30,991 nt of DNA, taken from IMG/VR virus record IMGVR_UViG_3300009605_000076, positions 1 to 30,991 of that record, one strand, 5' to 3'. The DNA is from a virus. The position numbers and the translations under genes were made by a program. How positions within the stretch are numbered: the stretch's first letter is position 1; each line of letters starts with the position of its first letter. This document shows positions 15,243-21,524 of this stretch, piece after piece. The notes beneath the pieces were generated by a model. The model was not told where the DNA came from. It saw only the letters and a program-made list of their open reading frames with translations, and did no database searches.

Positions 15243-15531
15243 AAGAGATATCCACAAGCTCCTCCAATGAAAGGGTATATCCATCACCATTGGGAAAGAT
15301 AGCGATTATGCTGGTTGCCTCGTCGCTATCGGCCCATGCCAATAGCGCAGCATTTGCTGCAGGCTTCCAATCTATACGATACCAAGTAGTGGTAACTGAA
15401 TACCCATGATGGTCGCCGTCGTATCGCATTTGTACTTTATGTTCTTCAGAACAAGTAGCATCATGGATAGAGAATGGAATGTTTTGGTTCAAACATTTCT
15501 GCTTATATGTAATGCGGATGCTTGCTGTCAT
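15205..15531 (-). CDS. Hypothetical protein
   Basis: 108 residues, starting MTASIRITYKQK at 15531 (upstream in-frame codons lie in the promoter/leader). It is a mixed alpha/beta sequence with HDATCSEEH near 24 and an Ala/Trp-rich helix near 65. The promoter at 15585-15615 would start its message about 45 bases upstream, with hairpins (CCGTTCC/GGGACGG) in the leader. Function unknown. Confidence 0.55.
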   Translation of the reverse strand: MTASIRITYKQKCLNQNIPFSIHDATCSEEHKVQMRYDGDHHGYSVTTTWYRIDWKPAANAALLAWADSDEATSIIAIFPNGDGYTLSLEELVDISYGSIKLSTMVRA

Positions 15532-15584
15532 CGTTTCATCTCTGGTGGTAGGTTTCCCCGTCCCAACAGGAACGGTGGACCACC

Positions 15585-15615
15585 ATTGTACCACACAATC
15601 CGTGGCTCCTGTCAA
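15585..15615 (-). promoter_or_regulatory. Sigma70-type promoter
   Basis: Minus-strand TTGACA (15610-15615), 19-base spacer, TACAAT (15585-15590). It fires into the 15531 gene. GGTGGTCCACC follows directly and would fold at the RNA 5' end. Confidence 0.6.
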
Positions 15616-15656
15616 GCACGGCGTTGAACCTGGGTTTTTCGCCGGTCACGACGAAG

Positions 15657-15690
15657 ATGGGCCGCTCCAGAACATACCGAAGCGGCCCAT
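15657..15690. terminator. 10-bp perfect hairpin after 15715 gene
   Basis: ATGGGCCGCT pairs with AGCGGCCCAT around a 14-base loop, 25 bases after the stop of the 15715-16185 gene and before the promoter at 15.6 kb. No U-run follows, so termination is not certain. Confidence 0.5.
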
Positions 15691-15714
15691 ATATACTATA
15701 GAATAGTATCTATC

Positions 15715-16185
15715 CTATGTATGTATACCCCAGTACTGCTTAACAAGTGATACTGTTAATGGATCATTAGGTCCACCATGCCATATCAATCCACCACCCA
15801 TAGCTGCGCTATATGTATTGGTTTCCTTGTTTAACTTCTGCCAAGATATACCAAAGGACATGTCTGCAAAGTCATGGAACAGCCATACCTTGTATCGCCT
15901 ACGGTTATCCTCATCGGATACCGCGCCGCCATACCCATTGAGGTACTCAAGCCTCTCGTATAGCTCTTCAATAATCTTACATCTGACTTCAATATCACTG
16001 ACGTTTCTAATGAATTCAGAGATGTCTTCTAAGTGCTGCATTGCAGTATCATCAAAGACAATCTCCGGGAACATACGAACGAACGACACCGCGCATAGCT
16101 GTGTCCAACAATCGTGGGGATGGTCACTGTGGAATGACTCTTGGCAGTGAGTACAAAGGATGTAGTTGTTTGGTACTTCTCTCAT
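15715..16185 (-). CDS. Hypothetical protein with N-terminal zinc-finger-like motif
   Basis: 156 residues. Near the start, CTHC at 11-14 and HSDHPHDC at 19-26 give a Cys/His cluster typical of a small zinc site. The rest has two helices (about 45-85) and a Trp/Phe/Gly-rich C-terminus. The ATG overlaps the upstream stop as ATGA within the AGGATAAAACAATGA module, so the two are coupled. A nucleic-acid-binding role is possible but unproven. Confidence 0.55.
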   Translation of the reverse strand: MREVPNNYILCTHCQESFHSDHPHDCWTQLCAVSFVRMFPEIVFDDTAMQHLEDISEFIRNVSDIEVRCKIIEELYERLEYLNGYGGAVSDEDNRRRYKVWLFHDFADMSFGISWQKLNKETNTYSAAMGGGLIWHGGPNDPLTVSLVKQYWGIHT

Positions 16186-16370
16186 TGTTTTATCCTATTC
16201 CATAGTTTGGTGTACCAAGGGGTACTCATTTCAATAATCAAATCTTCTAACAGTCTGACTCGAAAGCTTAGACTGTGAATCTTTCTACCATGCGCCTCAT
16301 TTCCTTTCTTCTTACCTTTGTACCATTCGCGATACTCCGCTACTTGTGTAGCTATAAGCTCTCTTCTCAT
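16182..16370 (-). CDS. Small basic hypothetical protein
   Basis: 62 residues, rich in Lys, Arg and Glu, starting MRRELIATQVAEYREW. Its start has the TAGGATAAAACAATG module, and its last codons (I-K-Q-stop) are made by the same module of the next gene. A single amphipathic helix is likely in the C-terminal half (LLEDLIIEM). No known family. Confidence 0.5.
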   Translation of the reverse strand: MRRELIATQVAEYREWYKGKKKGNEAHGRKIHSLSFRVRLLEDLIIEMSTPWYTKLWNRIKQ

Positions 16371-16390
16371 TGTTTTATCCTATTAGTCTC

Positions 16391-16753
16391 TCAATATGAG
16401 AGCATCGTTTCTGTTTGTGGTTGTTGGTAGAACCCTCGCTTGTGATAGTCCTCTGTTGCCTTTTCAAGGGCTTTACTGTCGCGCTCTGGATGGAAGTAAT
16501 GGCCCCAACCAAAGCCTTCTGACTTTGTATTGGCCAACCATGTGACAAACTCACCGCGCCACTTGACCAATACAATAAACAAATAGTAATCATCTTTATG
16601 ATCACTATATTTCTTCATGTTCAGTAGCTCGGCACTCTTGTTGCCTGCCATCTCTTTTACTATATCTTCTTGTGTCTTTTCTTCTGGCATCTTTAGGCTC
16701 CTGCCTCGTGAATGATAATAAAAATAACTACGAATAGTATCCATAGTTGACAT
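16391..16753 (-). CDS. Hypothetical protein
   Basis: 120 residues from the ATG at 16753. An in-frame GTG four codons upstream and an ATG three codons downstream are alternatives, and none has a good ribosome site. It is rich in Lys, Glu, Tyr and Trp, with a basic start (YYHSRGR) and a Trp/Phe/His segment near 75-90. It is the first gene after the 16.8 kb terminator, so its promoter should lie near 16.76-16.79 kb, but I see none. Confidence 0.5.
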   Translation of the reverse strand: MSTMDTIRSYFYYHSRGRSLKMPEEKTQEDIVKEMAGNKSAELLNMKKYSDHKDDYYLFIVLVKWRGEFVTWLANTKSEGFGWGHYFHPERDSKALEKATEDYHKRGFYQQPQTETMLSY

Positions 16754-16791
16754 ATTGTTTCGCACTGTGGTTGTTCATACATAATGTAAAG

Positions 16792-16819
16792 GGGGTGCCT
16801 GGCATACACCAGGCACCCC
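16792..16819 (-). terminator. Strong terminator hairpin
   Basis: GGGGTGCCTGG pairs perfectly with CCAGGCACCCC (11 bp, 6-base loop). On the minus strand it is followed by CTTTACATT. It lies just after the stop of the DUF932-like gene. Confidence 0.75.
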
Positions 16820-16826
16820 ACTTCAA

Positions 16827-18698
16827 CTATGCTTGAGCTACTTTGACAAGCTGCGGTACCAGCATTCCGGCCCGCCTTTCAAAGACATCCCGTTGGATAT
16901 CATTGAGAGTATGCTCATGCGCTGCCCTTGTGACAGCGTTCACAAGGCTATCAAGGGTATCACCCCCACCTTGGTTCTTAAGGCTACTCAAGAGCCACTC
17001 AAGGTGTACATCCTTAGCGATGTCCTTGCCGAGCTTACCTTCAAGAACCATGAAAGACAAAGCCTCGTCCACAGTAGAGAACCTCTGTCCAAAGAGCTTG
17101 ACGCTATTGATATCGGTCTCACCAAGAATACCCCACTCATCGGCGAAGTGAGCAAAGACTTCCTGGCTTTCTTCTGTCATCTCATTGAAGCGATTAACAA
17201 CATTATCCATACCACCCTTGTGGACAATCTTAAATCCACGAGCCTTGGCAATGGCAATGATTATCATATTCAAGCACTGGTTCCACCAAGCCTGCGGGTC
17301 ACTGATAAGAGCACCACCAGCAGCATCATTGCTCTTGGTCCTGAAGCCTACCTGGAATACATCTCCAGCAGCAAAGTCTACAATGTCTGAAGGAGCATGG
17401 TAGGTAGCATCAATAGAAAGAGATGTATTTACTGCATCGTATACAATCTCTCCCCGATATCCCTTGCCACCAAGCGCCTTGCCTACCGCTTCAACAACCT
17501 TGTCACCATCAAACTGGGAGTACTTCTCTGTGACAGCAGCAAAGATACTGCGATGGTCACCAACCTGCCTCGTTCGAAGCATTAGGTTCCCAACAGCACC
17601 GGCAATATCCTTATTGAAGTTGTATGCCCTACGGTCAGGCTCCATTTGCATTAGGTATTGGGCAGCCCGAGGGAACAAAGAGTCTTTCTCGGTACTACCA
17701 TACTGATCATCATAGTCTTCATATAGACCAACGCTTCCTCGAGACCTTGCAAGCAACGTGGTGAATCCCTGCTCTTCAAGCATAAACTTTTGTCCAGACT
17801 CAACAACAAGCCAACCATCGTCATCCATGCGGAGCTTCCCAGCACCTACCAAATGATCCTCTCTCTCTTCTTTATTGAACACTTCAATAAACTCTTCACC
17901 AGCATCTTCAATAAGCGGCTTGCTGTCCCACTCATTCTTACTTGTCTTGAGGTTGTCATACCCAGCACCTATGACGGTAGTGCCACGCTCATAGCCAGCG
18001 GTGGTGCTATTCGGAATCCCACCAACCACAATGTTACTTCCTGGAGGAGAGATACCAATGCTCATGAGCATATCAATGTGCCTATCCTGCCTATCCCTTG
18101 CCTCTTGACTGAAGGTACCAGCATCCACGGTCCTTGGGCCACCATTAGAAACAACAGGCTTAGTCTTTTCTGGATCAATACTAATGGTCCCGGAATCTTT
18201 CCAGTCACCATCAGTTGGACCAGACTGGCCAACGTCAGTAAAGAAGTCATCTAAGTCATCATCAGATGGATCATCTTCTTGAGTGTTTGCTGCTTCAGCA
18301 AGGGCAGCGTCGGGGTCACTTTGAATGTATTCCATATCAAAAGAAAAAGAATCCAAGCTATATGGTTTCTCACCATAGCCGTCGTCGCTACTAAGCCAGT
18401 CCACAATCTGATTAAAGAAACCTAAATCTTTATACCAAGATATATGATTGCTTGAGATTGTACGTGGAGGCATATCATCTGTGATACTTTCGGGACTGAT
18501 TGGGGTAACCAATGCACACTCGTCGTCATCATATCCAACGATACATGCCACTACACGATTCTTCTCTTTTGACAGCATTTGATCTAATTCCTTTATAATC
18601 TTTCCTTTACATCCATCATCTGCATACCTTTTCATTGCGTCATCCGGGTCTAAGCCGGAGTAAACGACACCAGATGGACTCTTATAAGATACAGTCAT
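16827..18698 (-). CDS. DUF932-like protein with long acidic N-terminal region
   Basis: 623 residues from the ATG at 18698 (AGGA seven bases upstream). The open frame continues into the tRNA, but those codons are leader. Residues 1-~290 are acidic with Asp-rich stretches. About 355-530 (ending in AGDVFQVGFRTKSNDAAGG and WWNQCLNMII) resembles the DUF932/TIGR03299 family common in phages and plasmids, whose biochemical role is unknown. A helical tail follows. The gene has its own strong promoter and terminator, and it is the largest in the 11.9-20 kb cluster. The DUF932 match is by motif memory only. Confidence 0.6.
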   Translation of the reverse strand: MTVSYKSPSGVVYSGLDPDDAMKRYADDGCKGKIIKELDQMLSKEKNRVVACIVGYDDDECALVTPISPESITDDMPPRTISSNHISWYKDLGFFNQIVDWLSSDDGYGEKPYSLDSFSFDMEYIQSDPDAALAEAANTQEDDPSDDDLDDFFTDVGQSGPTDGDWKDSGTISIDPEKTKPVVSNGGPRTVDAGTFSQEARDRQDRHIDMLMSIGISPPGSNIVVGGIPNSTTAGYERGTTVIGAGYDNLKTSKNEWDSKPLIEDAGEEFIEVFNKEEREDHLVGAGKLRMDDDGWLVVESGQKFMLEEQGFTTLLARSRGSVGLYEDYDDQYGSTEKDSLFPRAAQYLMQMEPDRRAYNFNKDIAGAVGNLMLRTRQVGDHRSIFAAVTEKYSQFDGDKVVEAVGKALGGKGYRGEIVYDAVNTSLSIDATYHAPSDIVDFAAGDVFQVGFRTKSNDAAGGALISDPQAWWNQCLNMIIIAIAKARGFKIVHKGGMDNVVNRFNEMTEESQEVFAHFADEWGILGETDINSVKLFGQRFSTVDEALSFMVLEGKLGKDIAKDVHLEWLLSSLKNQGGGDTLDSLVNAVTRAAHEHTLNDIQRDVFERRAGMLVPQLVKVAQA

Positions 18699-18762
18699 TG
18701 TATTTCCTTGTTGTTTATTGATGCTGACTGATTCACCAACCGACCACCGGCTGGATTCTATT

Positions 18763-18793
18763 ATTATAGCACGGCCCCCCCGGTAGTTGTCAA
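18763..18793 (-). promoter_or_regulatory. Strong sigma70-type promoter
   Basis: Perfect TTGACA (18788-18793) and perfect TATAAT (18763-18768) on the minus strand with a 19-base, C/G-rich spacer. The transcript begins about 60 bases before the DUF932-like start, with a CCAGCCG/CGGTTGG hairpin in the leader. Confidence 0.7.
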
Positions 18794-18831
18794 GCTCTCG
18801 AGGAAACCGGTGCTTTAACCTGCACTTTAGG

Positions 18832-18905
18832 CTGGGGCGGGTGGATTCGAACCACCATTTTCTGGGTAACAACCAGACGGGTTGCCTATTAAACCCTACA
18901 CCCCA
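18832..18905 (-). tRNA. tRNA-Asn (anticodon GTT)
   Basis: 74 bases fold into a full cloverleaf: acceptor TGGGGTG with CGCCCCA, D stem GGGT/ACCC, anticodon stem TCTGG/CCAGA with loop TTGTTAC (anticodon GTT), and T stem GGTGG/CCACC with loop TTCGAAT. The discriminator is G and CCA is not encoded. It starts 6 bases after the stop of the 18912 gene, so it is probably processed from that message. It is the only tRNA I find in the window. Confidence 0.92.
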
Positions 18906-18911
18906 GTACCA

Positions 18912-19169
18912 TTAAGCACATAGATTAGCTTTAAATACTAATCTTCTTCCTTTCTCTTGTCTTAAATCTTTAATAGATTTATATACATCTACCTCTCTTA
19001 TTCTAATAAGACACTGTTCATATGTATCATATACAAATGATGAACCATCGTTCTCTACTATGAACTCATACTCAATCATGTCATCTCTATTGATAATAAT
19101 ATAGTGCCTTGTTACTTCCCTACGCGCTTCCGAAACGCGCGCCTCCTCATTCACATTCTTTTGGGTCAT
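18912..19169 (-). CDS. Hypothetical protein upstream of tRNA-Asn
   Basis: 85 residues if it starts at the ATG at 19169 (MTQKN). A start at 19217 would give 101 residues, and an internal ATG later gives a shorter form. The N-terminal part overlaps the Cys-rich gene in another frame, so the shorter starts are favoured. The core reads RHYIIINRDDMIEYEFIVEND, a beta-rich segment, followed by helical, basic residues. Not recognised. Confidence 0.5.
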   Translation of the reverse strand: MTQKNVNEEARVSEARREVTRHYIIINRDDMIEYEFIVENDGSSFVYDTYEQCLIRIREVDVYKSIKDLRQEKGRRLVFKANLCA

Positions 19170-19293
19170 GGCAAATACCGCACGCGCCGCATTTTGTACA
19201 AGGTTTCTCCACTTCATTATCTACGCGCCTAAGTTTATCGCATGCGTCACAAGTATATAAGAATGCTTTGTCGTATGGCTTCAGTTCACCCAT
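19147..19293 (-). CDS. 48-residue Cys-rich zinc-binding protein
   Basis: The start ATG at 19293 has GAGGTGA just before it. Cysteines sit at 15, 18, 32, 35, 38, 41 and 47: a CxxC pair, then a C-x2-C-x2-C-x2-C run, then one more after His42. This spacing fits one or two zinc sites of rubredoxin/zinc-ribbon type. It overlaps the previous stop by 8 bases. The frame is below the usual size limit of gene callers. A small nucleic-acid- or protein-binding zinc protein is likely; the exact family is unknown. Confidence 0.6.
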   Translation of the reverse strand: MGELKPYDKAFLYTCDACDKLRRVDNEVEKPCTKCGACGICHDPKECE

Positions 19294-19492
19294 CACTCAC
19301 CTCGCAATCGAGTTCACGCAGCCAAGCCTCGGCTCTGGTCCACCAAGACCTCGCTTCTTTAATGCCTCTTAGGTCTCCTATACCTGCGTTATCTGCCTCG
19401 GCCTCAAGCCCACTGACAACCTCTTCTCCCTCTCTCAAGAGATCGAGAAGGCCAGGCAATGCTGCGATCTTGCGAGCAGTTGCTTCATCCAT
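19286..19492 (-). CDS. Small acidic helical protein
   Basis: 68 residues starting MDEATARKIAALPGLLDLL, acidic and helical, with a Trp pair near 50. GGAGG lies six bases before the ATG at 19492, which shares a base with the upstream stop (TGATG). It is part of a short run of overlapping small genes. No known domain. Confidence 0.55.
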   Translation of the reverse strand: MDEATARKIAALPGLLDLLREGEEVVSGLEAEADNAGIGDLRGIKEARSWWTRAEAWLRELDCEVSDG

Positions 19493-19764
19493 CACTCACC
19501 TCCGTTTCGCATTGAAAACTCTAGGTCGGATACGGTTGCCAGGGCTTCACGCTCCTCTTGCCTCCTTACCATGGTCTTAATTCCATCTAGATGTTCTTTG
19601 GTTCTTGCTACCTTCTCCACATGCTGAAGAAACCTTGACCTATTGAACCGGCCATTGGATTCAGCAAGATGCTCACACATCTTATCTATAATGATTCTTC
19701 TTTCTTCTGGATTGGAGATTAATCCAAGTACATCTGCAATAGCTATGAAGTCTTTTCTTGTCAT
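19492..19764 (-). CDS. Hypothetical helical protein
   Basis: 90 residues from the ATG at 19764 with AGGAATACTACAATG; the longer frame upstream is leader. The N-terminus MTRKDFIAIADVLGL is a charged helix, the middle is His/Arg-rich, and the C-terminus ends FSMRNGGE. It could be a small DNA-binding or adaptor protein. A 17-bp leader hairpin (19796-19849) precedes it. Not recognised. Confidence 0.55.
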   Translation of the reverse strand: MTRKDFIAIADVLGLISNPEERRIIIDKMCEHLAESNGRFNRSRFLQHVEKVARTKEHLDGIKTMVRRQEEREALATVSDLEFSMRNGGE

Positions 19765-19795
19765 TGTAGTATTCCTTTTATAGTAAAGCTGGGTA

Positions 19796-19849
19796 CGGAT
19801 TGGCTGCTGCCCACATGGAAATGTGTACGGAGAAGCAACAACCAATCCG
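19796..19849 (-). promoter_or_regulatory. Long leader hairpin
   Basis: CGGATTGGCTGCTGCCC (19796-19812) pairs with AAGCAACAACCAATCCG (19833-19849) over about 17 bp with G-T pairs. Inside is a second hairpin, CACAT/ATGTG. It lies between the RHH gene and the 19764 start, so it could process or regulate the message. Confidence 0.5.
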
Positions 19850-19864
19850 CCCCAGGGATTTGTT

Positions 19865-20104
19865 CTAGCTGTTGTCTTCAATAAGACCGTCGGCCACCAG
19901 ACCACGCACAACATAGTACGCAACCTGACCATTCATGGAACGCATCTGGCTATTAGATGCCCTTCGCACTCCATCCTTAATCTCGGGGCTAAGCTTCACC
20001 AGCACAGACTGGGGAGACCCGGCACCATTAGACACCTTGGTTGTCTTGGTGCTCTTCTTACGACGAGGCTTGCGTACAACCTCAACCTCTGTTTCAGTAG
20101 GCAT
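19865..20104 (-). CDS. Arc/MetJ-type ribbon-helix-helix protein
   Basis: 79 residues from the ATG at 20104, with GGAG five bases before it. The N-terminus is basic (RKPRRKK). Residues ~38-75 read VLVKLSPEIKDGV, then two helices ending VVRGLVADGLI. This beta-helix-helix order is the ribbon-helix-helix fold, a dimeric DNA binder usually acting as a repressor. A strong promoter sits 60-90 bases upstream. It is the first gene of the unit and could control its own promoter. Confidence 0.7.
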   Translation of the reverse strand: MPTETEVEVVRKPRRKKSTKTTKVSNGAGSPQSVLVKLSPEIKDGVRRASNSQMRSMNGQVAYYVVRGLVADGLIEDNS

Positions 20105-20163
20105 ACTCACTCCACTATTGTTTGTTGCTTTATCGCTACCGGACCACCACTGGCCGGACCCAT

Positions 20164-20192
20164 ATCTTAGCAAAACCGCTACAGCCTGTCAA
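20164..20192 (-). promoter_or_regulatory. Strong sigma70-type promoter
   Basis: TTGACA (20187-20192), 17-base spacer, TAAGAT (20164-20169) on the minus strand. A hairpin-forming CCGGCCA...TGGTCCGG leader follows. It drives the RHH gene. Confidence 0.7.
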
Positions 20193-20200
20193 GCGATTCG

Positions 20201-21208
20201 CTATTGTTCCGCTTCAACCTCGCTTTCTGCCTGGTCACGAAACGCATCAACTTCGGCCCCAGTTAGGCCAGCATCTGATAGCACTTTATCCATTAACACA
20301 CCAGCAGACGACTCAAACTGTACCCCTTTATCAAACGCATCGTTAAGCATCCTTACATGTTGTGCCCTAAACATTCTTTCTATTGAGCCAACCATCCTCC
20401 AATTACATAAGTATCCTTGGTTCCACCACTGTGGACATAGGCGCGCAAGCATAGATGCTGAGTGTTGATAGATACTTAATGCTACTTCTTGAGATATGAT
20501 TGGTACTTTATTCTCAAGTAAAGAAGCAAGCTCTATTAGCTGTGCTGCCTTCTCTGCATCAAGAGCAAGAACAAGAGAAGATAATACAGCATGTCTAATG
20601 GTTGGGCACCTTGGGCTTAGTAAGTCAGACGCGCGCCACTCCTCATAGACACCATGGGCAAAGTCTTCATGTGTCTTGTCATAGCCAAGAGAGGCGGCAT
20701 CAAGGATTCTTTCATCAACTAACGCGCGCAGGATTGACCAGTATCTTCTAGTAGATTCCTTATAGATCTTTCCAACTCTGTTTGGAGTAATCCTATCAAG
20801 TACGGCACGCGCGCAGGCGTCCGCCCACTCCGTTATCTCCGCGCTGTCCGCGCACGAGCGTGGCGTTTCAAAATAGTTTGGCATCACTATGCGCTCATGC
20901 CACCAGAGCTTCCCATTCCTTAGCCAACAGAAGTATGGGTTGTATCCAACCACGCAAAGGAACTGATCCCCAACACCAACCCTTACTGGACCAGCACAGA
21001 ACACTGGAAACTTCATGGTGTCAGTTCTTTCTGTTGTGCCCCTCTTGGTTTGGCTTGAATAGAACCACCCAACCTGCCTTCCTGTATACGGCTCCCTCTT
21101 GCCGTCTTCTATTCCTTTGAACACTTCAACAGTTCCATGTGGAATGTCATAGGTAGGTGTGGTCTGCTTTTTAAACGCGCTTTTCTTTCGATCAGCCATT
21201 GGCAGCAT
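20201..21208 (-). CDS. Hypothetical protein co-transcribed with repressor
   Basis: 335 residues (ATG at 21208; the ATG three codons on gives 332). It starts inside the repressor gene's last codons, so it is read from the same message. The N-terminal ~120 residues look beta-rich (GPVRVGVGDQFLCVVGYNP). The rest is helical, with an Arg/Cys/Trp mix and a Glu-rich tail. I find no catalytic motif or signal peptide and no family match. It may work with the repressor. Flanking GCGCGC runs are frequent here. Confidence 0.55.
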   Translation of the reverse strand: MLPMADRKKSAFKKQTTPTYDIPHGTVEVFKGIEDGKREPYTGRQVGWFYSSQTKRGTTERTDTMKFPVFCAGPVRVGVGDQFLCVVGYNPYFCWLRNGKLWWHERIVMPNYFETPRSCADSAEITEWADACARAVLDRITPNRVGKIYKESTRRYWSILRALVDERILDAASLGYDKTHEDFAHGVYEEWRASDLLSPRCPTIRHAVLSSLVLALDAEKAAQLIELASLLENKVPIISQEVALSIYQHSASMLARLCPQWWNQGYLCNWRMVGSIERMFRAQHVRMLNDAFDKGVQFESSAGVLMDKVLSDAGLTGAEVDAFRDQAESEVEAEQ

Positions 21209-21431
21209 CCATCAAAGACACATACTCTTCTGATGTTAGTTCTAAAACGTCCCTAATCTTTCCCATAGTTTGCCTACTCGGAAGCCTAAACCCACACTCG
21301 TAATGACTGATCACTGGCTTAGAAACACTAATAAGCTTCCCAAGGGCCTGTTGCGTCAAGCCAGAGCGGTGCCTGAAGCCTCGCAGCAGACCACCAAAAC
21401 CAAGTTTCCCCCTGTGGTTTTCGCTGGACAA
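21192..21431 (-). CDS. Cro/CI-type HTH repressor
   Basis: 79 residues, TTG start with GGAG six bases before it. Residues ~25-55 (LTQQALGKLISVSKPVISHYECG) show the XRE-family helix-turn-helix that binds DNA operators. It faces the helicase gene across 93 bases holding overlapping opposite promoters. By family and position this is a repressor or Cro-like switch protein for the early operon, possibly also self-regulating. Size is normal for Cro. Confidence 0.8.
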   Translation of the reverse strand: MSSENHRGKLGFGGLLRGFRHRSGLTQQALGKLISVSKPVISHYECGFRLPSRQTMGKIRDVLELTSEEYVSLMDAANG

Positions 21432-21443
21432 CGCACACTCCGG

Positions 21444-21473
21444 TTGACAGGACTACAGCCCGGATGCTATCAT
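21444..21473 (+). promoter_or_regulatory. Early promoter for helicase operon
   Basis: TTGACA (21444-21449), 18-base spacer, TATCAT (21468-21473). Inverted half-sites CGGTTGAC (21441-21448) and GCTAACCG (21477-21484) flank it and could be the repressor operator. Confidence 0.65.
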
Positions 21474-21492
21474 GCGGCTAACCGATGGGCAA
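21464..21492 (-). promoter_or_regulatory. Opposing promoter for repressor gene
   Basis: Minus-strand TTGCCC (21487-21492), 17-base spacer, TAGCAT (21464-21469). Its -10 overlaps the helicase promoter's -10, so both polymerases cannot bind at once. Confidence 0.4.
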
Positions 21493-21524
21493 GTCGTCGG
21501 GAAAGAAAATCATAAGGAGAAACA

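Noticed and set aside
18699-18872. Upstream extension of the DUF932-like gene
   Set aside because: It runs through the promoter and into the tRNA, so it is untranslated leader; the ATG at 18698 has the ribosome site.
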